A DNA stretch of 64,000 bases from Thermohalobaculum sp964576075 (GTDB taxonomy: Bacteria > Pseudomonadota > Alphaproteobacteria > Rhodobacterales > Rhodobacteraceae): NCBI GenBank assembly GCA_964576075.1, contig CAZNTX010000007.1, forward strand, positions 1 through 64,000, written 5' to 3'. Below the pieces are notes generated by a model. It made no database searches. It was not told the DNA's origin and worked only from the letters and a program-made list of their open reading frames with translations. This document shows positions 16,538 through 23,572 of this stretch, piece after piece; within the stretch, counting starts at the first letter, position 1; each line of letters opens with the position of its first letter. A program made the position numbers and the translations under genes.

Positions 16538-17314
16538 ATGCCGCTCGAGATCGTCACCGTCCCATGCCGCTCGGACAATTACGCCTATCTGCTGCGCGAC
16601 GCCGCGACCGGCGAGGTCGCGCTCGTCGACGCCCCGGAGGCCGCCCCCATCGAGGCCGCGCTCGAGGCCCGCGGCTGGGGCCTCGACGCGATCTGGATCA
16701 CCCACCATCACGGCGACCACACCGATGCGGTGGCGCGCCTCAAGGAGCGCTATGGCGCGACGGTGGTGGGCCATGGCAAGGACGCCGCGCGGCTGCCCCC
16801 GCTCGATGTCGCGGTCGCGGAGGGCGAGCGGGTCCGTCTCGGCGAGACCGAGGCGCGGGTGCTCGACGTCTCCGGCCACACGATCGGGCATATCGCCTAT
16901 GTGGTGGACGACACCGGCGACGGCCCCGCCGCGTTCACCGCGGACAGCCTGATGGCGCTCGGCTGCGGGCGGGTCTTCGAGGGGACGCATGCGATGATGT
17001 GGGAGAGCCTCTCCAAGCTCGCGGCGCTGCCCGACGAGACGCGGGTCTATTCGGGGCACAATTACGGGCGGGCGAACGGGCGCTTCGCGCTCTCGATCGA
17101 GCCGGAGAACGCGGCGTTGAAGGACCGGATCGCCCGGATCGAGGCGGCCGATGCCGAGGGGCGGCCGATCGTGCCTGCGACAATCGCCGAGGAGAAGGCG
17201 ACGAACCCGTTCCTGCGCGCCGTGGAGCCCGCGGTGAAGGCGGCGGTCGGGCTCGCGGGGGCCGAGGATGCGGCGGTCTTCGGTGAGATCCGCCGGCGCA
17301 AGGACGCGGCCTGA
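16538..17314 (+). CDS. gloB: Hydroxyacylglutathione hydrolase (glyoxalase II)
   Basis: 258-aa metallo-beta-lactamase-fold enzyme that hydrolyses S-lactoylglutathione to lactate and glutathione. The metal motif THHHGDHTDA is at about residues 54-63, SGHTIGH supplies a further His, FTADSLMALGCGRVFEG supplies the bridging Asp, and YSGHNYG a C-terminal His. The substrate-binding C-terminal helices carry NPFLRA. An AGAGAGGGAG ribosome-binding site precedes the ATG at 16538. It is divergent from the methyltransferase at 16449, and its TGA shares one base with the ATG of the next gene. Confidence 0.9.
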   Translation: MPLEIVTVPCRSDNYAYLLRDAATGEVALVDAPEAAPIEAALEARGWGLDAIWITHHHGDHTDAVARLKERYGATVVGHGKDAARLPPLDVAVAEGERVRLGETEARVLDVSGHTIGHIAYVVDDTGDGPAAFTADSLMALGCGRVFEGTHAMMWESLSKLAALPDETRVYSGHNYGRANGRFALSIEPENAALKDRIARIEAADAEGRPIVPATIAEEKATNPFLRAVEPAVKAAVGLAGAEDAAVFGEIRRRKDAA

Positions 17315-17778
17315 TGGCGGGGGCCGGGCTCTTGCGGGGCCGGGGGCTCGGCGTCGCGCTCCATTGGGCGACGGCGGTGCTGGCGCTCGCCACCCTGGTC
17401 GCCCGCACGCCGGGGCAACAGGCGGCGATCGGGGGGCTCTTCGCCGCGGCGGGGCTCGCCTTCGTGGCGCGGGCGGTGCTGGCGGGGCCGCTGACGCGGC
17501 CCGGGCCGCGGCTCTCGCCGGGGCTCGCCTGGGTGCATCTCGGGCTCCATCGGGGGCTGATGGTGGCGCTCCTGGCGGTGATCGGGACGGGGCTGCCGAG
17601 CGGCATGGCCGGGGCGGGCGCGGCCGCGGCGCTCGGCGGGGGGTCGGAGGCGCTGGCGCTCTGGCACGAGCGGGCCTGGGGGGCGCTCCTCGGGCTCGCC
17701 GCGGGGCATGTCGTCTTCAATCTCTGGCGGGGGGCGGCGCTCGGGGAGCGGCCCTTCGCGGCGATGCTGCCGAGATAG
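17314..17778 (+). CDS. Cytochrome b561-family membrane protein
   Basis: 154-aa inner-membrane protein with about four hydrophobic segments. Candidate haem ligands lie in ALHWATAVLALATL (His 17), VHLGLHRGLMVALLAVIGTGLP and LGLAAGHVVFNLWRGA, the pattern of bacterial di-haem b561 proteins, which carry electrons between quinols and periplasmic acceptors. It starts at an ATG overlapping the gloB stop (TGATG), so it is translationally coupled to gloB. Slightly shorter than many family members (about 170-180 aa), with Gly-rich loops. Function inferred from family only. Confidence 0.65.
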   Translation: MAGAGLLRGRGLGVALHWATAVLALATLVARTPGQQAAIGGLFAAAGLAFVARAVLAGPLTRPGPRLSPGLAWVHLGLHRGLMVALLAVIGTGLPSGMAGAGAAAALGGGSEALALWHERAWGALLGLAAGHVVFNLWRGAALGERPFAAMLPR

Positions 17779-17790
17779 GCAGGCGGCGGG

Positions 17791-17869
17791 CCCGCGGGTC
17801 CGCACGCCCGTCCGCCGCCGCCCCCACCCGCCCACCCGGGCGCGTCGAACGGGCGTCCGGACCCGCGGG
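17791..17869. repeat. GC-rich imperfect palindrome between convergent genes
   Basis: The outer 12-bp arms 17791-17802 and 17858-17869 pair perfectly, and pairing continues inward for about 12 more bases with two mismatches, leaving a roughly 31-base loop. Bases 17833-17855 recur at the very start of the window. It separates the b561 gene from the convergent rfbD gene and could end transcripts from both sides. Confidence 0.7.
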
Positions 17870-17874
17870 GGGAC

Positions 17875-18774
17875 TCAGCCGGGCTTGGCCTCGGCGCGGG
17901 GGATCAGCGCGAGCACCCGGTCGAGCGCCGCCTCCCAATGGGGGAGGGGGTGGGCGAAGGTCGTCTCGTAGCGGGCGAGGCAGAGGCGCGAGTTGAGCGG
18001 GCGCTTGGCGGGGGTGGGGTAGTCCTCGGTCGGGATCGGCACCACCTCGGGGGCGGTCTCGATCAGGCCGAGGGCCCTGGCCTTGGCGAAGATCCTGCGG
18101 GCGAAGCCGGCCCAGGACGTCTCGCCGCGGCCGGCGAGGTGGTAGAGGCCGGCGACGTCGTCGCCCGCGGCGAGGCGGTCGGCGGCGCGCAGGCACCCCT
18201 CGGCGAGGTCGAGCGCGGAGGTGGGCTGGCCGATCTGGTCGTCGACGATGGTGAGGCGCGGCTTGTCGGCGAGGCGGAGCATGGTGGCCACGAAGTTCTT
18301 GCCCCAGGGGGCGTAGACCCAGGAGGTGCGCAGGATCGCGGTCCGCGGGTTGGCGGCGCGGGCCGCGCGCTCGCCGGCGAGCTTGCTCTCGCCATAGGCG
18401 TTGACGGGGGCGGTCTCGGCGTCCTCGCGGTGCGGCGCGGTGCCGGTTCCGGGATAGACATAGTCGGTCGAGACATGGACGAGGGGGGCGCCGACGGCCG
18501 CCGCCGCGGCGGCGATCTCGCCCACCGCCTCGGCATTGATGCGGAAAGCGGCGGCGCGCTCGGCCTCGGCGCGGTCGACGGCGGTGTAGGCGGCGGCGGC
18601 GATCACCGCGCGGGGGCGGAGCGCGGCGATCAGCGGGCCGGCCGCGCCGGGGGACATCAGGTCGAGCTCCTCGCGTCCGGCGAAGGCGAGGTCGGTGCGG
18701 CCCCGCTCCTCGGCGAGATGGGCGAGGGCGCGGGCGAGCTGGCCCGTGCGGCCGACGACGAGGAGACCGCTCAT
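17875..18774 (-). CDS. rfbD: dTDP-4-dehydrorhamnose reductase
   Basis: 299-aa short-chain dehydrogenase that makes dTDP-L-rhamnose, the last step of the pathway. The nucleotide-binding motif VVGRTGQLARAL is at residues 6-17, AAAYTAVDRAE marks the family, STDYVYPG and YGESKLAGE give the catalytic Tyr-x-x-x-Lys, and LRTSWVYAP...DQIGQPTSA is typical of RmlD. It is the third gene of an rfbC-rfbB-rfbD operon, its ATG overlapping the rfbB stop (ATGA). The long palindrome just past its end probably terminates the operon. Confidence 0.9.
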   Translation of the reverse strand: MSGLLVVGRTGQLARALAHLAEERGRTDLAFAGREELDLMSPGAAGPLIAALRPRAVIAAAAYTAVDRAEAERAAAFRINAEAVGEIAAAAAAVGAPLVHVSTDYVYPGTGTAPHREDAETAPVNAYGESKLAGERAARAANPRTAILRTSWVYAPWGKNFVATMLRLADKPRLTIVDDQIGQPTSALDLAEGCLRAADRLAAGDDVAGLYHLAGRGETSWAGFARRIFAKARALGLIETAPEVVPIPTEDYPTPAKRPLNSRLCLARYETTFAHPLPHWEAALDRVLALIPRAEAKPG

Positions 18775-19829
18775 GCGCCGGCGGCGGCGCCGAGGCCGAG
18801 GCGCTCTCCCGAATATCCCGCCTTGCGGGCGCGGATGCCCTCCCACCAGGGGCGGTTGTCGAGATACCAGTCGAGGGTGCGGGCGAGGCCGGTCTCGAAG
18901 CTCTCCGCCGGTTCCCAGCCGAGCTCTGCGCGGATCCGGGCGGCGTCGATCGCGTAGCGCAGATCGTGGCCCGGGCGGTCCGCGACGAAGGCGATCAGGC
19001 GGTCATGCGGCGCGCGCTCCGGCAGGCGCCGGTCGAGATGCGCGCAGATGGCGCTGACGACCTCGAGATTGCTGCGCTCCGCCGCGCCGCCGACGCAGTA
19101 GCTCCGCCCGAGGGCGCCGCGCTCGAGCACCAGGGCGAGCGCGCGGGCGTGGTCCTCGACGAAGAGCCAGTCCCGCCGGTTCTCGCCGGTGCCGTAGACC
19201 GGGAGCGGTCGGCCCTCGACCCCGGCGATCGCCATCACGGGGATGAGCTTTTCGGGGAACTGCCAGGGCCCGTAATTGTTGGAACAGTTCGACGTCACCA
19301 CCGGCAGGCCGTAGGTCTCCCCCCAGGCGCGGACGAGATGGTCCGACGCCGCCTTGGAGGCGGAGTAGGGGGAGTTGGGTGCGTAAGCCGTCGTCTCCGA
19401 GAACGGCGGGTCGGCGGGGCCCAGGCTGCCGAAGACCTCGTCGGTCGAGATGTGGTGGAAGCGGCGCTCGCCGGGGCGGCCCTGCCACCAGGCCCGCGCC
19501 GCCTCGAGGAGGGCGAAGGTGCCCATCACGTTGGTAGCCATGAAGGCGGCGGGGCCGTCGATCGAGCGGTCCACATGGCTCTCGGCGGCGAGATGCATCA
19601 CCGCGTCCGGGTCCTCCTCCTCGAAGAGCCGGGCGAGGAGCGCCCGGTCGGCGATGTCGCCCTGCACGAAGCGGTAGCGCGGGCTCTCGGCGGCCTCCTC
19701 GAGCGCCTCTGGGGTGGCGGCATAGGTCAGCTTGTCGAGATTGACGACGCTGTGCCCCGTCTCTCGGATGAGGTGGCGGATGACGGCCGAGCCGATGAAG
19801 CCGGCGCCGCCGGTGACGAGGATCTTCAC
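18771..19829 (-). CDS. rfbB: dTDP-glucose 4,6-dehydratase
   Basis: 352-aa extended SDR enzyme that converts dTDP-glucose to dTDP-4-keto-6-deoxyglucose. The NAD motif TGGAGFIGSA is at residues 6-15, HLAAESHVDRSIDGP and STDEVFGSLG carry the Thr-Asp-Glu catalytic residues, YSASKAASDHL is the Tyr-x-x-x-Lys, and NNYGPWQFPEKLIP, GTGENRRDWLFVEDHA and DRPGHDLRYAID are RmlB signatures. It starts at a GTG (19827-19829) overlapping the rfbC stop. Together with rfbC and rfbD it makes most of the dTDP-rhamnose route for surface polysaccharide. Confidence 0.92.
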   Translation of the reverse strand: MKILVTGGAGFIGSAVIRHLIRETGHSVVNLDKLTYAATPEALEEAAESPRYRFVQGDIADRALLARLFEEEDPDAVMHLAAESHVDRSIDGPAAFMATNVMGTFALLEAARAWWQGRPGERRFHHISTDEVFGSLGPADPPFSETTAYAPNSPYSASKAASDHLVRAWGETYGLPVVTSNCSNNYGPWQFPEKLIPVMAIAGVEGRPLPVYGTGENRRDWLFVEDHARALALVLERGALGRSYCVGGAAERSNLEVVSAICAHLDRRLPERAPHDRLIAFVADRPGHDLRYAIDAARIRAELGWEPAESFETGLARTLDWYLDNRPWWEGIRARKAGYSGERLGLGAAAGA

Positions 19830-20392
19830 GGCGCGCCTCCATAGGGCTCGAAGGGATTGTCCCACTCGGCGAGCCTCGGCGCCGCGGCGTCCTTCGCGGA
19901 GAGCACCGGTGTCCCCTCGATCGGCCAGGCGACGGCGAGATCGGGATCGTCCCAGGCGACGGCGCCGTCCTGCTCGGGGCTGTAGGGCGCGTCGACCTTG
20001 TATTGCACCTCCGTCCCCGGCTCCAGCGTCACGAAGCCGTGGAGAAAGCCGCGGGGGACGAGAAGCTGCGCCCAGTTCTCGGCCGAGAGCTCGAGGCCGA
20101 ATTGCCGGCGGAAGGTGGGAGAGCCCGGGCGCATGTCCACCGCCACGTCCCAGATCCGCCCCGCGGTGCAGCGCACGAGCTTGGCCTGCGCGACGGGCGG
20201 GGCCTGATAGTGCAGCCCGCGGAGCGTGAAGGCGTGCTCGGAGCGGGAATGGTTGTCCTGCACCCACTCATAGGCGAGGCCCGCCTCCTCGAACCGGGCG
20301 CGGCTCCAGGTCTCCGAGAAGAAGCCGCGATCGTCGCCGTGGCGCTTCGGGCGGATCACCAGGAGATCGGGGATCGGCGTGGTCTCGAACAT
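19826..20392 (-). CDS. rfbC: dTDP-4-dehydrorhamnose 3,5-epimerase
   Basis: 188-aa cupin-fold epimerase. Signatures are DDRGFFSETW, QDNHSRSEHAFTLRGLHYQAP with the catalytic His, GRIWDVAVDMRPGSPTF, and PRGFLHGFVTLE with the second active-site region. Length is typical (about 185 aa). It is the first gene of the leftward rfbC-rfbB-rfbD operon and is transcribed away from the tail-fibre-like genes. No rfbA (thymidylyltransferase) is present in the window. Confidence 0.92.
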   Translation of the reverse strand: MFETTPIPDLLVIRPKRHGDDRGFFSETWSRARFEEAGLAYEWVQDNHSRSEHAFTLRGLHYQAPPVAQAKLVRCTAGRIWDVAVDMRPGSPTFRRQFGLELSAENWAQLLVPRGFLHGFVTLEPGTEVQYKVDAPYSPEQDGAVAWDDPDLAVAWPIEGTPVLSAKDAAAPRLAEWDNPFEPYGGAP

Positions 20393-20665
20393 CTCTCCCC
20401 CGGGGTTCTGGGGCGGCGGGCGGACTTTCGGCCCGCGCGCAACCTGCCACGGGGCGCGCGCCCCGTCATCCCTCCACGCGGCGAATTCTGCGGAAGAATT
20501 TACGGGAATTTAAGCGAAATCGGGAAGGATGCCGCCGGTGGCCGGGGCGTCCGGCCACGCCCCCGGGCCCCGTCCGCGGCGGCCGGGCCCGCCCCCCCGA
20601 CAGAGACACTCGCCGCGGCGCGTGCGGGGGCCCTCCCCGCCGCCCCGAGACCCATGGAGTTGCCC
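20393..20665. promoter_or_regulatory. Divergent intergenic region between rfbC and the tail-fibre-like genes
   Basis: 273 bases without a gene. A conspicuous low-GC block at 20478-20524 (including GAATTC, AAGAATTTACGG and GGAATTTAAGC) stands out from its surroundings and is the likely promoter and operator zone. I cannot assign boxes reliably. The right end is Pro/Gly-type GC-rich sequence up to the ribosome-binding site at about 20656. Confidence 0.35.
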
Positions 20666-20992
20666 ATGCCCGCTACCGTGAAGCTCTGGTGGCACGACGG
20701 CTCGACCCTCGATGTCCGCAGCCACCCGACGCCGCTGATCGCCGAGCCGGAACTCGGCTTCGAGACCCTCGCCGTCGACACCGCCGCCCCCGTCGAGAGC
20801 GGCGCGGCGCCGGAGGACGCCCATGTCGCCGTGATCGAGAGCGCCGTCAGCCTGCGCTACCGCGTCCTCCGCCCCGGCGAGAGCGGCGCGGCGACCGACC
20901 CGGAGGCCAAGCCGCTGCTGGCCACGCTGCCCGGCATCGCCACCATCGGCGTCGCGCCCGGCTTCCGCCTCTCGCTGATCGAGGAGGTCTGA
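20666..20992 (+). CDS. Small unknown protein preceding the tail-fibre-like gene
   Basis: 108-aa, beta-rich acidic protein starting MPATVKLWWHDGSTLDV and ending GVAPGFRLSLIEEV. I do not recognise it. It has no signal peptide or membrane span. It sits 3 bases before the beta-helix gene and is surely co-expressed with it, so a chaperone, cap or baseplate-attachment role for that protein is conceivable, but this is inference. The ATG at 20666 follows GGAG at 20656-20659; an ATG at 20654 is a less likely start. Confidence 0.6.
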   Translation: MPATVKLWWHDGSTLDVRSHPTPLIAEPELGFETLAVDTAAPVESGAAPEDAHVAVIESAVSLRYRVLRPGESGAATDPEAKPLLATLPGIATIGVAPGFRLSLIEEV

Positions 20993-20995
20993 GCC

Positions 20996-23572
20996 ATGTC
21001 GGTCCTCACGGGCTTCTCCGGCCGCGGCCCCGGCGGCGACGTCACGATCAACACCACGGTGCAGGAGATCACCGCCTCCGGGCTCTCCGAGGATGCGGGG
21101 CAGGTGCTCGCCGAGGGCACCGACGGCGGCGCGCTGCTCACGGGCCCGGATATCCAGGCGGCCCTCGACGCGACCCTCGGCGGCGCGGACTGGCGCGCCG
21201 CGGAGGCCGAGCGGCTCCTCACCTACGACGCGGCGACCCGCACCCTCGGCATCCTCGCGGGCACCGGCGTCGCCCTCCCGCTCGCCACCGGGTCCGAGGC
21301 GGGGCTGATGTCGGCCGCCGACAAGCAGGCCCTCGCCGCCGCCGCCGGCGGGGCCGGGGGCGTCGCCACCGAGCCGACCCGCGACGCCATCGCGAGCGCC
21401 ACCGTCGAGGCGGGCGTGGCGTCCATCCGCACGAGCGGCTTCGCGGCGCCGGGGGACGGCGGCGGCGGGCTCTATGTCCGCACCCCATCCGAGCCCGCCC
21501 ATGCCGCCAAGGTCCAGTCCGCCGACGGCGCCTGGTGGGCGCTCGCCCCGGAGGCCGGCCGCGTCAACGTGCTCCAGTTCGGCGCGCCGCGCAGCACCGA
21601 CGGCAGCGCGCCGCTCGCCGATGCCCATGCCGCCTTCGCCGCCGCCCTCGCCTATGCCGCGCTCTGGACCGAGGGGACGACCGGCGCGGGGCTCGTCGTC
21701 GAGGTGCCCCCCGGCAAATACCTGATCGGGCAGACCCTCGAGATCCGCGCCAACCTCCATCTGCGAGGGCAGTCCTCCACCGGTCTCGTCGAGGGCTGGC
21801 CCGTGGAGCTCCGCTTCCCCGACACCGCCGGCATCGTCGTGCACGACGCCCGCAGCGACGGCGCGGGCGCCGCCTTCGAGAACCCCGACGACCCGGCCAC
21901 CGCCGGCGCCTCGGGCGCCTGTCTCGAGGGGATGAGCCTTCGCGGCGCCTATGCGGGGCAGGGCTTCGATCCGCTGAAGCCCGGCATCCGCCTCCGCGCC
22001 CGCGCCGTGCTGCGCGATCTGCGCATCGAGGGCTTCTCCGGCCACGGTCTGCATATCGAGGCGGACGAGGGCGAATTCTCCAACGCCAACACCTGGATGG
22101 CCTACAACCTCACCACCCGGCAGAACGGCGGCTCGGGGCTCTATGCCCGCGGCCGCGACGCCAATGCCGGCCACGCCTTCGGGATCGACGCGAGCTCCAA
22201 CGGGCGCTGGGGGATCGAGGACCGCAGCTTCCTCGGCAACCACTATTTCGGCATCCACACCCAGTCGAACGGCCGCGCCGCCGCCGGGCAGGACGGGGCC
22301 TTCGCGCTGGTGAGCCGCGCGGGCGCCTACTACGCCCCCGCGCCCGACGCGACCGAGGCCGCCCTCGCCGCCACCGAGCCCGGCACCGACGCCGCGGTCT
22401 GGCGCGCCGTCTTCCCCGGCCGCGCCGTCGACCTCTCCCTCGCGCCGGACTGGCAGGCGGGCCAACCGGAGGGCACGTATGTCCAGGGCGGCCCGCTCCT
22501 CTTCGACGGGGCCACCAACCAGAGCGTCGCCGCCGGGCTCTATATCGAGCCGAACCAGCCCCCCCCGGTGCTCGACCGGCGCACCACCGCCCTCGGCGGG
22601 CTGATCGGCCCCGTCGCGCCCGGCGGCACCGGGCAGGGCGTCTCGCTCGCGGGGCGCGACCTCGCGGCGGGCTCCGGCCTCGAATTCGACGACGGGGCGG
22701 GGACCGAGGTCTCGCTGATGACCGCGCCCCGCACCGTGCTGCGCATCGACACCGAGGGCACGCCCGACGGCCTGCGCCTCGTGCGCAACGACTTCCTGGG
22801 CGGGGGCACCGTCTCCTGGCAGGTCCGCTTCGATTCGGACGCCTGCCAGGGCTTCACCCTCGACGAGACCACCGCCGCCTTCGGCCGCCCCGAGCCGGTC
22901 GGCCGCGGCCATACCTATTTCCGCCGCGGCGCCTTCCTCGGCACCGAGAGCGCGGGGCGCCACCTCGGCTACGGCGCCGATGCGCAGGGGGGCGAGGACC
23001 ACGGCCCCGGCGATCTGGTGCTCTCCAACGCCCCCGCCGCGGGCGCGCCCATCGGCTGGCTCTGGCTCACCGCCCATGACGCCGACGGCGCGGCCGGCGA
23101 GGCGCGCGCGCTCTGGCCGGTGCCGAGCCTCGACGGCGCGGTGACGCTCCCCGCCAAGACCGAGGCCGAGACCGCCGCGGAGGCGCCCGGCCCCCATGCG
23201 GGCACGCTGATCTACCGCTCGGACAAGGCCGCCGCCGCGCTCTCTGACGGGGCGGCTTGGCGGGATCTGCGCGCGCTGCGGGTGGTGGAGAAATCCGCCG
23301 ACGCCACCCTCGCCCCCGAGGAGGCCCATGCGCTCCTGCGCTTCACCGGGGCCGGAGCGCAGGTGCTGACCGTGCCGGCCGGCGCCATGGCCCCGGGCGA
23401 TCAGGTCACGGTGGTGGCCTCCGGGACGGGCGCGGTCTCGCTCGCCGCGGGCGCCGGCGTGACCATCGACAGCGAGACCACGCTGACCCTCGCGGGCCGG
23501 CACGCCGCCGCCTCCCTGATCTGCCTCGCCGTGGACACCTATCTGCTGGTCGGTTCGCTCTCCGAGACCTGA
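20996..23572 (+). CDS. Tail-fibre/tail-spike-like right-handed beta-helix protein
   Basis: 858-aa protein without a signal peptide. The N-terminal part contains ATGSEAGLMSAADKQAL (about residues 98-114), a stretch common in phage tail fibres. Residues about 200-450 look like a pectate-lyase-type beta-helix: VVEVPPGKYLIGQTLEI, HLRGQSST, GIRLRARAVLRDLRIEGFSGHGLHI, GGSGLYARG. The C-terminal part (HAGTLIYRSDKAAAAL...WRDL, then a beta-rich end) again resembles tail-fibre tips. No other phage gene is near; instead polysaccharide genes flank it on both sides. It may bind or cut surface polysaccharide. Its last 34 bases overlap the convergent asnB gene. Confidence 0.65.
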   Translation: MSVLTGFSGRGPGGDVTINTTVQEITASGLSEDAGQVLAEGTDGGALLTGPDIQAALDATLGGADWRAAEAERLLTYDAATRTLGILAGTGVALPLATGSEAGLMSAADKQALAAAAGGAGGVATEPTRDAIASATVEAGVASIRTSGFAAPGDGGGGLYVRTPSEPAHAAKVQSADGAWWALAPEAGRVNVLQFGAPRSTDGSAPLADAHAAFAAALAYAALWTEGTTGAGLVVEVPPGKYLIGQTLEIRANLHLRGQSSTGLVEGWPVELRFPDTAGIVVHDARSDGAGAAFENPDDPATAGASGACLEGMSLRGAYAGQGFDPLKPGIRLRARAVLRDLRIEGFSGHGLHIEADEGEFSNANTWMAYNLTTRQNGGSGLYARGRDANAGHAFGIDASSNGRWGIEDRSFLGNHYFGIHTQSNGRAAAGQDGAFALVSRAGAYYAPAPDATEAALAATEPGTDAAVWRAVFPGRAVDLSLAPDWQAGQPEGTYVQGGPLLFDGATNQSVAAGLYIEPNQPPPVLDRRTTALGGLIGPVAPGGTGQGVSLAGRDLAAGSGLEFDDGAGTEVSLMTAPRTVLRIDTEGTPDGLRLVRNDFLGGGTVSWQVRFDSDACQGFTLDETTAAFGRPEPVGRGHTYFRRGAFLGTESAGRHLGYGADAQGGEDHGPGDLVLSNAPAAGAPIGWLWLTAHDADGAAGEARALWPVPSLDGAVTLPAKTEAETAAEAPGPHAGTLIYRSDKAAAALSDGAAWRDLRALRVVEKSADATLAPEEAHALLRFTGAGAQVLTVPAGAMAPGDQVTVVASGTGAVSLAAGAGVTIDSETTLTLAGRHAAASLICLAVDTYLLVGSLSET

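Noticed and set aside
20666..23572. Prophage remnant around the tail-fibre-like gene
   Set aside because: No integrase, capsid, terminase, lysis or other tail genes and no attachment repeats; base composition matches the surroundings.
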